Positions 43,080 through 52,002 of a stretch of 64,000 nucleotides of DNA are shown here, one piece after another. The notes beneath the pieces were generated by a model, which did no database searches, was not told the DNA's origin, and saw only the letters and a list, made by a program, of their open reading frames with translations. Position numbers and translations under genes: made by a program. The DNA comes from Lederbergia graminis (lineage in GTDB: Bacteria > Bacillota > Bacilli > Bacillales > Bacillaceae_C): NCBI RefSeq assembly GCF_042655485.1, contig NZ_JBHSMC010000027.1, positions 110,245 to 174,244 of the forward strand, given 5' to 3'. Every line of letters starts with the position of its first letter. Positions within the stretch are counted from its first letter, which is position 1.

Positions 43080-44357
43080 ATGAAAAGAGAAATCCAAGTC
43101 GATGAACGACTACCATTATTACAAAGTTTACCATTAAGCTTACAGCACTTATTCGCAATGTTTGGGTCTACAGTTTTAGTACCTGTTTTGTTTGGTGTAA
43201 ACCCAGCAACTATTCTTTTAATGAACGGAATTGGAACATTACTATATATCTTTATTACAAAAGGTAAAATCCCTGCGTATCTTGGTTCTAGCTTTGCATT
43301 CATATCACCAGTATCCGTTGTATTAGGTAAATATGCAGGTGGCGATGGATATGGTTATGTACTTGCCGGCTTCCTTGTCGTAGGTCTTGTATTAACACTT
43401 GTCGGTCTTCTCATTAAAGTAGTAGGAACATCATGGATTGATGTTATTTTCCCACCAGCGGCTATGGGTGCAATTGTCGCAGTTATCGGACTTGAACTTG
43501 TTCCAGTTGCTGCAGGAATGGGACATTTAATTAAACCTTCTGATGCAGCAGAAGATTGGATTGCAAATCCTGATTATATTATCGTTTGCTTATTAACACT
43601 CTTAATTACAATTGTTTGTTGGGTAACATTAAGAGGATTTTTGAAAATCATTCCAATTTTACTCGGTATTGTTTCTGGATATATCATTGCTTACTTCTAC
43701 GGACTTGTAGATTTCACTGCTGTGAAAGAAGCAGCATGGATTTCCATGCCAACATATTATCAAATGCAATTTAACTGGTCAGATATTTTAATCATACTAC
43801 CTGCTGCACTCGTCTTAATACCAGAGCATATTGGACATTTAGTTGTAACAGGAAATATTGTAAAGAAAGACTTAGTGAAAGATCCTGGACTTGATCGCTC
43901 TATGATTGGTAACGGTGTTTCCACGATGCTTTCCAGTTTCTTTGGATCTACACCAAATACAACTTATGGAGAAAACATCGGAGTTCTTGCAATTACGCGT
44001 GTATATTCTACTTGGATTATCGGTGGTGCAGCAGTTATCGCCATTGTACTTTCCTTCTGCGGTAAGTTAGCAGCACTTATTCAAGGTATCCCAAGTCCAG
44101 TAATGGGTGGAATTTCATTACTACTATTCGGTATCATCGCTGCAAGCGGGATCCGCATGCTTGTTGAATCAAAAGTAGACTATAGTAATTCACAAAACTT
44201 AATCTTAACTTGTGTTGTACTCGTAATCGGAATTAGCGGTGCAGTTATTAATATCGGTGATGTTGAATTAAAAGGAATGGGTCTTGCAACTATCGTAGCA
44301 ATCCTCCTAAGTATCTTCTTTAAAATACTAAACGTATTAAAACTAAATAACGATTGA
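43080..44357 (+). CDS. pyrP: Uracil permease
   Basis: A 425-residue nucleobase:cation symporter of the UraA/PyrP family with about 14 helices. The ATG at 43080 is chosen because GGAGGAG (43067-43073) lies just upstream. The start DERLPLLQSLPLSLQHLFAMFG and later FPPAAMGAIVAVIGLEL, IPEHIGHL and STPNTTYGENIGV (the substrate-binding Glu/Thr region) are clear hallmarks. It imports uracil with protons. The PyrR leader upstream ties it to pyrimidine supply. Confidence 0.95.
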   Translation: MKREIQVDERLPLLQSLPLSLQHLFAMFGSTVLVPVLFGVNPATILLMNGIGTLLYIFITKGKIPAYLGSSFAFISPVSVVLGKYAGGDGYGYVLAGFLVVGLVLTLVGLLIKVVGTSWIDVIFPPAAMGAIVAVIGLELVPVAAGMGHLIKPSDAAEDWIANPDYIIVCLLTLLITIVCWVTLRGFLKIIPILLGIVSGYIIAYFYGLVDFTAVKEAAWISMPTYYQMQFNWSDILIILPAALVLIPEHIGHLVVTGNIVKKDLVKDPGLDRSMIGNGVSTMLSSFFGSTPNTTYGENIGVLAITRVYSTWIIGGAAVIAIVLSFCGKLAALIQGIPSPVMGGISLLLFGIIAASGIRMLVESKVDYSNSQNLILTCVVLVIGISGAVINIGDVELKGMGLATIVAILLSIFFKILNVLKLNND

Positions 44358-44363
44358 TAATGT

Positions 44364-44416
44364 AAGTGTCTGACCCTGAACAATTTAAAATTGTTTCGGG
44401 TCAGACACTTTTTTAT
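44364..44416 (+). terminator. Strong terminator after pyrP
   Basis: AAGTGTCTGACCC (44364-44376) pairs with GGGTCAGACACTT (44398-44410), extended by CAAT/ATTG inside, then TTTT. Confidence 0.92.
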
Positions 44417-44571
44417 TGTTTTCGCCAATTTATATTAGTTTTAACATAGTATTGTGTCGAATTTGCAATTGAGAATGTCGATTGTTATTGAGAAAGCTTG
44501 AATTACAGGGTAATCTAGCAAATTCACAATACTGTAAAGATTAGTCTAGCATTTTTAAATTCACTCTGATA

Positions 44572-44586
44572 TAATAATTATTATAA
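44572..44586 (+). promoter_or_regulatory. PerR box at the catalase promoter
   Basis: TAATAATTATTATAA matches the PerR consensus TTATAATNATTATAA at 14 of 15 positions. It overlaps a TATAAT -10 box (44570-44575) about 50 bp upstream of the catalase gene, the classical place for peroxide-relieved repression. Confidence 0.7.
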
Positions 44587-44621
44587 AGTAAGAGATTAAT
44601 ATTCTAGGAGGTGCTCATTAA

Positions 44622-46115
44622 ATGAGCGTAAATGAGAATAATAATAATAAAAAGAAATTAACTACAGCTGCTGGTGCTCCAGTTACTGATTATCAAAATT
44701 CTATGACAGCTGGACCTCGTGGGCCTATTTTATTACAAGATGTTTGGTTACTAGAAAAACTAGCTCACTTTGATAGAGAAGTAATTCCTGAACGTCGTAT
44801 GCACGCAAAAGGTTCAGGTGCATACGGTACTTTTACAGTAACAAATGACATTACGAAATATACGAAAGCAAAAATTTTCTCTGAAATCGGTAAGCAAACT
44901 GACATGTTTGTTCGCTTCTCTACCGTTGCTGGTGAACGTGGTGCCGCTGACGCTGAACGTGATATTCGTGGATTTGCAATGAGATTTTATACAGAGGAAG
45001 GTAACTGGGACCTTGTTGGAAACAACACACCTGTGTTCTTCTTTAGAGATCCGTTAATTTTCCCTGACTTAAACCATGCGGTAAAACGTGATCCACGCAC
45101 AAATATGAGAAACGCTAATACGAACTGGGATTTCTGGACATCCTTACCTGAGGCATTACACCAAGTTACAATCGTAATGAGTGACCGAGGAATTCCAAAG
45201 TCTTACCGTACTATGCATGGATTTGGAAGCCATACTTTTAGTATGATTAATGATAAAAATGAACGTGTTTGGGTAAAATTCCATATGCGCTCACAACAAG
45301 GTATTGAGAATTTAACGGACGAAGAGGCAACAGATCTTGTTGGTAAAGACCGCGAAAGCCATCAGAGAGATCTATATGAAGCAATTGAGAATGGTAATTT
45401 CCCTAAATGGAAAATGTATATTCAAGTGATGACCGAGGAACAAGCAAACAACATGCCATACAATCCATTTGATTTAACGAAAGTATGGTATAAGAAAGAC
45501 TTCCCTCTTATCGAAGTTGGAGAGTGGGTACTTAACCGTAATCCAGAAAACTATTTTGCTGAAGTAGAACAAGCTGCTTTCACACCAGCTAACGTTGTAC
45601 CAGGAATCAGCTTCTCGCCAGATAGAATGTTACAAGGAAGACTATTCTCTTATGGTGATGCACAGCGTTATCGTCTTGGCGTAAACCACCATCAAATTCC
45701 GGTAAACCAACCGAAATGTCCATTCCATAGCTTCCATCGTGATGGTGCGATGCGTGTCGACGGCAACCATGGAAGTAGACTTGCATATGCTCCTAATAGT
45801 TACGGAGAATGGCGAGATCAACCAGAATATAGAGAGCCAGATCTTGCTATTAACGGAAATGCAAACCGTTGGGAATTCCGTGAAGATGATGATAATTACT
45901 TCGAACAACCAGGAAAACTATTTAACTTAATGAGTGATGAACAGAAACAAGTATTGTTCGAAAATACTGCTCGTAATATGCAAGGTGTTGAAAAGCATAT
46001 TAAATTGCGTCACATCAAGCATTGCTATCTTGCTGATCCAGCATATGGCCAAGGTGTAGCAGATGCACTTGGAATTCCTTTGAGCGAAGTTGAATTAAAA
46101 GCTAGCGAAGTTTAA
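44622..46115 (+). CDS. katA: Haem catalase, small-subunit (KatA) type
   Basis: A 497-residue monofunctional catalase. The catalytic histidine is His61 in RRMHAKGSGAYG, the partner asparagine Asn134 in DLVGNNTPVFFF, and the haem-ligand tyrosine lies in RLFSYGDAQRYRLG (about 344). The length fits clade 3 vegetative catalases. It breaks down hydrogen peroxide in the cytosol. AGGAGGTG lies upstream of the ATG. The PerR box at 44572-44586 indicates induction by peroxide. Confidence 0.97.
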   Translation: MSVNENNNNKKKLTTAAGAPVTDYQNSMTAGPRGPILLQDVWLLEKLAHFDREVIPERRMHAKGSGAYGTFTVTNDITKYTKAKIFSEIGKQTDMFVRFSTVAGERGAADAERDIRGFAMRFYTEEGNWDLVGNNTPVFFFRDPLIFPDLNHAVKRDPRTNMRNANTNWDFWTSLPEALHQVTIVMSDRGIPKSYRTMHGFGSHTFSMINDKNERVWVKFHMRSQQGIENLTDEEATDLVGKDRESHQRDLYEAIENGNFPKWKMYIQVMTEEQANNMPYNPFDLTKVWYKKDFPLIEVGEWVLNRNPENYFAEVEQAAFTPANVVPGISFSPDRMLQGRLFSYGDAQRYRLGVNHHQIPVNQPKCPFHSFHRDGAMRVDGNHGSRLAYAPNSYGEWRDQPEYREPDLAINGNANRWEFREDDDNYFEQPGKLFNLMSDEQKQVLFENTARNMQGVEKHIKLRHIKHCYLADPAYGQGVADALGIPLSEVELKASEV

Positions 46116-46123
46116 TACAAAAA

Positions 46124-46155
46124 CAGGTAGCAACGAAATGTTGCTACCTATTTTG
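46124..46155. terminator. Shared terminator between catalase and gluconokinase genes
   Basis: AGGTAGCAAC (46125-46134) pairs with GTTGCTACCT (46140-46149). The gluconokinase stop codon lies within the right arm. Confidence 0.8.
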
Positions 46156-47602
46156 GTATGAGTTTCTTCCACTCTTCATATATTCTTTTGTATTTGGAGT
46201 GATTTTCAACATTTGGTTTTATAACTTTTTCAATATGGATGGAGTCTTTAATTGCTTCCAACGTATGCTCAACGCCTATACCAACAAGTGCTATCCATGC
46301 CGCTCCCCATGCAGAGCTTTGCGGGCTCTCTGCAATACAAACCTCTTTTCCAAATATATCGGCTACTAATTGCAACCAAGTCTTTGATCTAGCTAACCCC
46401 CCATTTACAAAAATCCGCTCGGGCTCGCCAGCAATTTGTTTAACATCTTGATATATTTCATATAAATTGAGTGTAATCCCCTCTAACACTGCGCGAATAA
46501 TAAAATTTTGTGTATGTGTAATTTTTAGACCATAGAAACTTCCCGTAGCGTTTTGGTTCCAAATTGGTGCTCTTTCCCCATTAATATACGGAATAAAAAA
46601 CAAACCATCTGCCCCTACGTTAACAGTTTCAGCTTTTTTTAGAAAATCCTCCATCTCATCTTCGTTATGTAATACTTCCTTTAACCACTGCACTACAATC
46701 CCGCCATTATTTGTCGGTCCACCAACAATTTTATATTGCTCTGTAAAAGCATAACAAAATGTTCCCTGCTGCTTACTTAGACGAGAATCTTTCACAAGCT
46801 GTCTCACTGCTCCACTCGTTCCAACAGTAATCGCTACTTCTCCAGGCAAAATTGCTCCTATACCTAAATTGGCTAATTGTCCATCTGCAGCTCCAATGAC
46901 AAAAGGAGTTTCTTTTTGAATCCCTATTTTTTCTGCCACTTCCACTCTTATGCCATTCAATACTTCTGTAGGGGCTACAACATTGGACAACTGCGCTTCC
47001 GTAATCCCCGCTAATACCAACGCTTCTTGCTCCCAGCTTAATGTATCTTTGTTAAATAAACCTGTTGCAGACGCCATCGCATAATCTATCATTCTTTCAC
47101 CAAACCAATGAAATAAAATATATTCTTTCAGTGATATAAAGTGGCTTGCTTGTTTATATGCATTAAATCCAGTTTCTTTCATCCAGATTAGTTTTACAAG
47201 AGGAGACATTGGGTGAATTGGAACTCCCGTTTTGTCATACAAACGTGCACCGATTTCCTTCTTTGATAATGCATCCGCTTGCATTTTTGCTCTTCCATCT
47301 GACCAAATAAGCGCGTTGGATAATGCAATACCAGTTTCATTGACACAAATAAGTGAGTGCATCGCACAGGAAATACCGATTGCCTTTATCGATTCACGCT
47401 TGACCGCGCTATGCTGGATTACATCACGTAATGCTTCAAGTGCTTTGCTCTCCACCTCAACAGGATCTTGCTCTGCCCAACCTGGTTCTGGATAATAAGT
47501 GGTTACCAACTTTTCCGCTATCGCCAACACTGTACCATCACGTTGAAAAAGAACAGCCTTCACTGCCGTTGTTCCAATATCCAAACCAACGACTAATTCC
47601 AT
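46148..47602 (-). CDS. gntK: Gluconokinase, FGGY family
   Basis: A 484-residue sugar kinase. The N-terminal phosphate-1 loop is GLDIGTTAVKAVLF (about 6-19), the middle GAADGQLANLGIGA and GTSGAVRQ carry the catalytic Asp and second phosphate loop, and the C-terminal adenosine region is FVNGGLARSKTWLQ. It matches Bacillus GntK, which makes 6-phosphogluconate. The gnd gene lies directly upstream in the same direction, so gluconate can be phosphorylated and passed to 6-phosphogluconate dehydrogenase. Confidence 0.92.
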   Translation of the reverse strand: MELVVGLDIGTTAVKAVLFQRDGTVLAIAEKLVTTYYPEPGWAEQDPVEVESKALEALRDVIQHSAVKRESIKAIGISCAMHSLICVNETGIALSNALIWSDGRAKMQADALSKKEIGARLYDKTGVPIHPMSPLVKLIWMKETGFNAYKQASHFISLKEYILFHWFGERMIDYAMASATGLFNKDTLSWEQEALVLAGITEAQLSNVVAPTEVLNGIRVEVAEKIGIQKETPFVIGAADGQLANLGIGAILPGEVAITVGTSGAVRQLVKDSRLSKQQGTFCYAFTEQYKIVGGPTNNGGIVVQWLKEVLHNEDEMEDFLKKAETVNVGADGLFFIPYINGERAPIWNQNATGSFYGLKITHTQNFIIRAVLEGITLNLYEIYQDVKQIAGEPERIFVNGGLARSKTWLQLVADIFGKEVCIAESPQSSAWGAAWIALVGIGVEHTLEAIKDSIHIEKVIKPNVENHSKYKRIYEEWKKLIPK

Positions 47603-47634
47603 ATAATCCCCACCTCCTATTCTATAAACGAAAA

Positions 47635-47665
47635 GCTGCCCTTGTTACTTAGAGGGCAGCCTTCT
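47635..47665 (-). terminator. Intercistronic terminator between gnd and gntK
   Basis: GCTGCCCT (47635-47642) pairs with AGGGCAGC (47653-47660), with TTTT on the minus strand. It could lower gntK expression relative to gnd; read-through is possible. Confidence 0.75.
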
Positions 47666-47674
47666 TGTTGTATA

Positions 47675-49090
47675 TTATTTATCCATCCATTCAGTATGGA
47701 AGATACCTTCTTTGTCAATACGCTCATATGTGTGTGCACCGAAGTAATCGCGTTGTGCTTGCAAAAGATTTGCAGGTAACGTTTCTGTACGGTAGCTGTC
47801 ATAATATGCAGCTGCACTTGCGAATGATGGTACAGGAATTCCACGCTCTACAGCGATAGAAATTACTTTACGTAATTCTTTTTGGTAGCTCTCCACAATC
47901 TCTTTGAAATAAGGGTCTAGCATTAAGTTAGCTAATTCTGGATCACGGTCATATGCATCTTTAATTTTTTGTAAGAATTGCGCACGGATAATACAACCAC
48001 CACGGAAGATCATTGCAATATCACCGTATTTTAAATCCCAGCCATATTCCTCAGAAGCTACACGCATTTGCGCGAAACCTTGTGCATAGGAACAAATTTT
48101 ACTCATATAAAGTGCTTTACGTACTGCTTCAATGAGTTCTTTCTTATCTCCATCAAAAGGTGCTACTTCTGGACCAGCCAATACTTTGCTAGCAGCTACA
48201 CGTTCTTCTTTCATTGCAGAAATAAAGCGTGCAAACACTGACTCTGTAATTAGTGGTAGTGGAACACCTAGGTCAAGCGCGTTTTGACTTGTCCATTTAC
48301 CTGTTCCTTTTTGGCCTGCAGTATCAAGGATAACATCAACTAGTGGTTTTCCAGTTTCTTCATCCACTTTCTTGAAGATATCTGCAGTAATTTCGATTAA
48401 ATAACTATCTAATTCACCTTTATTCCAATCAGCAAACACTTCATGAAGCTCTTCAGCACCAAGACCTAATACATGCTTCATAATAAAGTATGCTTCACAA
48501 ATTAATTGCATGTCGCCATACTCAATACCGTTGTGAACCATTTTCACATAGTGACCTGCACCGTCTGGACCGATATATGTAGTACAAGCATCTCCATCCA
48601 CTTTAGCGGAAATTGCTTCAAAAATAGGAGCTACAAGCTCATAAGCTTCTTTTTGACCTCCTGGCATAATGGAAGGACCAGTTAGTGCACCTTCTTCTCC
48701 ACCTGAAACCCCTGTTCCAATGAAGTGTAATCCTGCTTCGCTTAATTCTTTATTACGACGAATTGTATCTTGGAAGAACGTGTTACCTCCATCAATTAAA
48801 ATATCGCCCTTATCTAAATGAGGTTTTAAAGTTTCAATTGTTGCATCTGTTGCTGCCCCAGCTTTTACCATAAGTAAAATTTTACGTGGTTTTTCTAGTG
48901 AATTTACGAATTCTTCTATCGACAATGCACCAACGAAATTTTTACCTTTTGCTTCGTTTTGCATGAAGTCTTCTGTTTTTTCTGATGAGCGGTTGAATAC
49001 TGCAACCGAATATCCACGGCTCTCAATGTTTAAAGCCAAGTTTTTACCCATTACTGCAAGACCGATAACACCAATTTGCTGTTTTGCCAT
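47675..49090 (-). CDS. gnd: 6-phosphogluconate dehydrogenase, decarboxylating
   Basis: A 471-residue enzyme. The dinucleotide loop is GVIGLAVMGKNLA (about 7-19), the NADP-specificity region VFNRSSEKT, and the substrate region GVSGGEEGALTGPSIMPGG with catalytic GHYVKMVHNGIEYGDMQ (about 180-196). It converts 6-phosphogluconate to ribulose 5-phosphate and CO2 in the cytosol. Both GndA and GntZ of Bacillus look like this; the neighbouring gntK favours a gluconate role. GGGAGGAAG lies upstream of the ATG. Confidence 0.96.
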   Translation of the reverse strand: MAKQQIGVIGLAVMGKNLALNIESRGYSVAVFNRSSEKTEDFMQNEAKGKNFVGALSIEEFVNSLEKPRKILLMVKAGAATDATIETLKPHLDKGDILIDGGNTFFQDTIRRNKELSEAGLHFIGTGVSGGEEGALTGPSIMPGGQKEAYELVAPIFEAISAKVDGDACTTYIGPDGAGHYVKMVHNGIEYGDMQLICEAYFIMKHVLGLGAEELHEVFADWNKGELDSYLIEITADIFKKVDEETGKPLVDVILDTAGQKGTGKWTSQNALDLGVPLPLITESVFARFISAMKEERVAASKVLAGPEVAPFDGDKKELIEAVRKALYMSKICSYAQGFAQMRVASEEYGWDLKYGDIAMIFRGGCIIRAQFLQKIKDAYDRDPELANLMLDPYFKEIVESYQKELRKVISIAVERGIPVPSFASAAAYYDSYRTETLPANLLQAQRDYFGAHTYERIDKEGIFHTEWMDK

Positions 49091-49175
49091 GATACTAAAC
49101 TTCCTCCCTCTGTTGTGAGTAAATCCTGTGACTGATTTGCAGGAAAACAGTCAGCATTCTTCATATTTTGATTTT

Positions 49176-49204
49176 ATCATACATTTCTCTCGGTACTTTA
49201 ACAA
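49176..49204 (-). promoter_or_regulatory. Promoter of gnd
   Basis: On the minus strand TTGTTA (49199-49204), 17 bp, TATGAT (49176-49181). It is about 85 bp upstream of the gene. Confidence 0.6.
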
Positions 49205-49272
49205 GTTGATTGATTGAATTAATTAAAAAATCATATAAATAATATTATTTATTCCCGCTTTCATATAAAAAA

Positions 49273-49300
49273 GAGAAGGATATTTTTTCCTTCTCCTCAT
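49273..49300 (-). terminator. Terminator after the threonine-synthase-like gene
   Basis: GAGAAGGA (49273-49280) pairs with TCCTTCTC (49288-49295), with a T run on the minus strand. Confidence 0.85.
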
Positions 49301-49307
49301 TTTATAA

Positions 49308-50534
49308 TTATATATTTGTTCGAATTGGAATGGAGTCACCTTTCTGTAATATTGGTACTTCCACATTCACGGTATTCGGATATTTTATTCCAGCTCCAGT
49401 GTTTAAGACTACAACACGTTCATTATCTTTTATCCACCCTTGCTTCCGTAATTTGCGTGCTGCTACAAATGCACTAGCACCTTCAGGGCAAATGAATGTA
49501 CCTTCTTTCTCAGCAATTATTTTTTGCTCAGCTACAATTTCACGATCATCTATAGATACTGCACAACCATTAGTTTCGTATAATGCTTCCAATACTAAGA
49601 AGTCACCTAAAGCTTTCGGAACATTAATTCCGAAAGCGATTGTTTGTGAATCTGGCCAAAACTCCGACTCTCGCTTGCCTTCTTCCCATGCTCTTACTAT
49701 TGGTGCACAACCTTCTGCTTGAACAGCTACTAAACGTGGCATTTTCTCTTTATGAACCCATCCGAGCTCTTGTAATTCCTTCCATGCTTTATATATCCCT
49801 ATTAAACCTACACCGCCACCTGTCGGGTATAGAATAACATCTGGAGCTTCCCAATTAAATTGTTCTGCTATTTCCAACCCCATTGTTTTCTTTCCTTCAA
49901 TCCGGTAGGGCTCCTTTAACGTGGATGCATCATATATATCAGATGACTGTACTAACCCCGCTACTATCCTTCCAGCATCACTAATTAATCCATCTACTAA
50001 ATAAAGATTTCCTCCAGCAACTGCACATTCATTTCTTGTAATTTTCGGTGCATCCATTGGCATAACAATTGTTGCACAGATTCCAGCACGTGTAGCGTAC
50101 AGTGACCATGCTGCACCCGCATTCCCGTTTGTCGGCATTGCTAACTGTTTCACTCCGAGTTCTTTTGCTTTGGATACTCCAACGGCAGCCCCACGTGCTT
50201 TAAAAGTCCCTGTCGGAATAATTCCTTCATCCTTCATAAACAATTGTTTAATCCCCATTTGCTTTCCAATTCTATCCATAGGAAGCAAAGGAGTCATTCC
50301 TTCTCCCATGGATACAATATTTTTTTCCTTTTTTATTGGTAATAGCTCATGGTAACGCCAAAGATCATTTCTTCTTCCTTTTAAATCAGACGGTTTCAAT
50401 TCCTGTGTAAGTAAATGCAAGTTGTATTTTACTAACAATGGTGAACCACATGTACATAATTGGTGTGTTGATTCTAAGTTGTAAGTTTTTGTGCATTTTG
50501 GACAATAGAGATGCGAAACAAAACTATAAGTCAT
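49308..50534 (-). CDS. Threonine-synthase-like PLP enzyme with zinc ribbon
   Basis: A 408-residue fold-type II PLP enzyme. An N-terminal CPKC...CTCG ribbon (about 11-14 and 28-31) precedes the enzyme domain. The PLP lysine is in PTGTFKARG (about 107-115), the phosphate loop in LYPTGGGVGLIG (about 235-246). This is the ThrC form with zinc ribbon found in many Gram-positives. No homoserine genes lie near, so it is an orphan; threonine synthesis from phosphohomoserine or a beta-elimination role are both possible. Confidence 0.85.
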   Translation of the reverse strand: MTYSFVSHLYCPKCTKTYNLESTHQLCTCGSPLLVKYNLHLLTQELKPSDLKGRRNDLWRYHELLPIKKEKNIVSMGEGMTPLLPMDRIGKQMGIKQLFMKDEGIIPTGTFKARGAAVGVSKAKELGVKQLAMPTNGNAGAAWSLYATRAGICATIVMPMDAPKITRNECAVAGGNLYLVDGLISDAGRIVAGLVQSSDIYDASTLKEPYRIEGKKTMGLEIAEQFNWEAPDVILYPTGGGVGLIGIYKAWKELQELGWVHKEKMPRLVAVQAEGCAPIVRAWEEGKRESEFWPDSQTIAFGINVPKALGDFLVLEALYETNGCAVSIDDREIVAEQKIIAEKEGTFICPEGASAFVAARKLRKQGWIKDNERVVVLNTGAGIKYPNTVNVEVPILQKGDSIPIRTNI

Positions 50535-50562
50535 CGAATCTTACACCCTCCCCAAATACATA

Positions 50563-50603
50563 GTGATGTTATACTCTTTAATAATAACATAAAGCAACAT
50601 CAC
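50563..50603. promoter_or_regulatory. Promoter with flanking inverted repeat for the threonine-synthase-like gene
   Basis: GTGATGTT (50563-50570) and AACATCAC (50596-50603) are a perfect 8-bp inverted repeat 25 bp apart. On the minus strand they overlap TTGCTT (-35) and TATAAC (-10), separated by 18 bp. A regulator binding both arms would cover the promoter. Confidence 0.4.
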
Positions 50604-50619
50604 ATCCTATATATCTAAC

Positions 50620-50655
50620 AAAAAAACCCTGTTATCTTGTTACTCGATAACAGGG
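50620..50655 (-). terminator. Terminator after the oxidoreductase gene
   Basis: CCCTGTTATC (50627-50636) pairs with GATAACAGGG (50646-50655); long T run on the minus strand. Confidence 0.9.
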
Positions 50656-50666
50656 CATATATGTCA

Positions 50667-51767
50667 TTATTCAAAAAGTCGATACTGATTCATTGGTAGT
50701 GGTTCAGGTCGTTCACAACCACTCGTAATTGTAATATGTGTTCCAGCTTCAGAAGAATCTTGGAAAGCATGCATTACATCTAGTACATGAAATGCAAGTT
50801 TACCACTTGCTCGGTTCTCTCCACCTGTTCTAATGGCATTAGCCATATCAGCAGCCCCTATACCTCTGCTATTCTCAGTGAAGCCATATGTCAATGGAAC
50901 AGACGACCAGTCAGGATCTCCTGGTCTCTTTATATAAATTGGTCCACCAAACGTATTAGGATCTGGAACAATTAACGTTCCATTCGTCCCATATATTTCA
51001 ATCCTTGGGAGTTGCGATCCCCATACATCAAAACTTGTAATAATGGAACCAACTGCACCACTTTCAAAATCGAATACCCCAGAGATATGTGTAGGAATTT
51101 CTACTGGTACCTTTTGACCTTTTCTAGGTCCTGATCCTATTGTTCTTTCTGAGTATGTAGCTTTTGTAGAACCAGTCACTCGTTTTATCGGACCTAATAA
51201 ATGTACTAGTGCTGTTAAATAATACGGCCCCATATCAAACATTGGACCTCCACCTTCTACATAGAAGAAGTCAGGATTTGGATGGAACCCTTCCGGACCA
51301 CTCCCTAACATAAAGGCTGTAGCCCCTAAAGGCTCTCCAATCCAACCATCATCAATTAGTTTACGGCAAGTTTGTAATCCTCCACCTAGGAATGTATCAG
51401 GCGCACATCCTACATATAACCCTTTTTCCTTTGCTACTTCGAGAATCTTTAAACCTTCTTCTCTTTTAATAGCTAATGGTTTTTCCACAAATACATGTTT
51501 TCCGGCTTCTAGCGCTTTTAATGTTACTGGTGCATGCGCAACTGGAATGGTTAGATTTATCACCATTTCAACTTCATCATCCGCCAATAATTCTTCTGGT
51601 AAATAAGCTTTGGAAATATTAAATTGCTCTGCTCTTGCTTTCGCTCGTTCGATATCAATATCCGCAACAGCTACTACTTCAAGATTTTGATAGATGGAGC
51701 TTGTGTTTTTAATATAAATCTCACTGATCATACCGCAACCTATAATACCGGTTTTCACTTTTTCCAT
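50667..51767 (-). CDS. Gfo/Idh/MocA-family sugar oxidoreductase
   Basis: A 366-residue NAD(P)-dependent oxidoreductase. The ATG at 51767 is chosen because GGTGGGA lies 6 bases upstream. The dinucleotide loop is GIIGCGMISE (about 7-16) and the family signature is HVFVEKPLA with the catalytic lysine (about 90-98). The C-terminal domain has the usual HISGVFDFESGAVGSI sheet edge. It is divergent from the GH3 gene and shares a region with two repressor operators, so it probably acts on a sugar from the same pathway, by oxidation or epimerisation. The substrate is unknown. Confidence 0.88.
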   Translation of the reverse strand: MEKVKTGIIGCGMISEIYIKNTSSIYQNLEVVAVADIDIERAKARAEQFNISKAYLPEELLADDEVEMVINLTIPVAHAPVTLKALEAGKHVFVEKPLAIKREEGLKILEVAKEKGLYVGCAPDTFLGGGLQTCRKLIDDGWIGEPLGATAFMLGSGPEGFHPNPDFFYVEGGGPMFDMGPYYLTALVHLLGPIKRVTGSTKATYSERTIGSGPRKGQKVPVEIPTHISGVFDFESGAVGSIITSFDVWGSQLPRIEIYGTNGTLIVPDPNTFGGPIYIKRPGDPDWSSVPLTYGFTENSRGIGAADMANAIRTGGENRASGKLAFHVLDVMHAFQDSSEAGTHITITSGCERPEPLPMNQYRLFE

Positions 51768-51898
51768 ATCATTTCCCACCATTCTATACTCTAGCTTTTA
51801 TCATAATTTTAACCTATTTATGTCTAGTATACATTCATAAAATAATAAAAAAAGTAGCATAATAATAATGTTGTAATTTTCCCATAAAAAAAATAATA

Positions 51899-51908
51899 AA
51901 AACGTTTC
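51899..51908. promoter_or_regulatory. LacI-type operator, distal copy at the GH3 promoter
   Basis: AAAACGTTTC, one base off the GAAACGTTTC motif, its centre 59 bp upstream of the proximal operator's centre. A repressor tetramer could loop the two. Confidence 0.6.
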
Positions 51909-51917
51909 ACTAATACG

Positions 51918-51946
51918 TTGACTCTTATAATGAAAGCGTATATACT
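51918..51946 (+). promoter_or_regulatory. Promoter of the GH3 gene with overlapping cre-like site
   Basis: TTGACT (51918-51923), 17 bp, TATACT (51941-51946). TGAAAGCGTATATA (51931-51944) fits the CcpA cre consensus TGNAANCGNWWNCA except near its end and overlaps the -10 box, which suggests catabolite repression. Confidence 0.7.
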
Positions 51947-51955
51947 TGACTTATG

Positions 51956-51969
51956 TCGAAACGTTTCGA
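51956..51969. promoter_or_regulatory. LacI-type operator, proximal copy at the GH3 promoter
   Basis: TCGAAACGTTTCGA is a perfect 14-bp palindrome just downstream of the likely transcription start. It has a central CG like LacI-family sites and is shorter than a cre site. The LacI protein encoded at 58061 is the likely binder. Confidence 0.75.
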
Positions 51970-52002
51970 TAATGTTCGTTATTATACTTTGGAGGTTTAT
52001 TC

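Noticed and set aside
51899..51969. GAAACGTTTC sites read as CcpA cre sites
   Set aside because: The palindrome has a 10-bp core without the extra bases of the 14-bp cre consensus; separate, better cre-like sites lie beside it.
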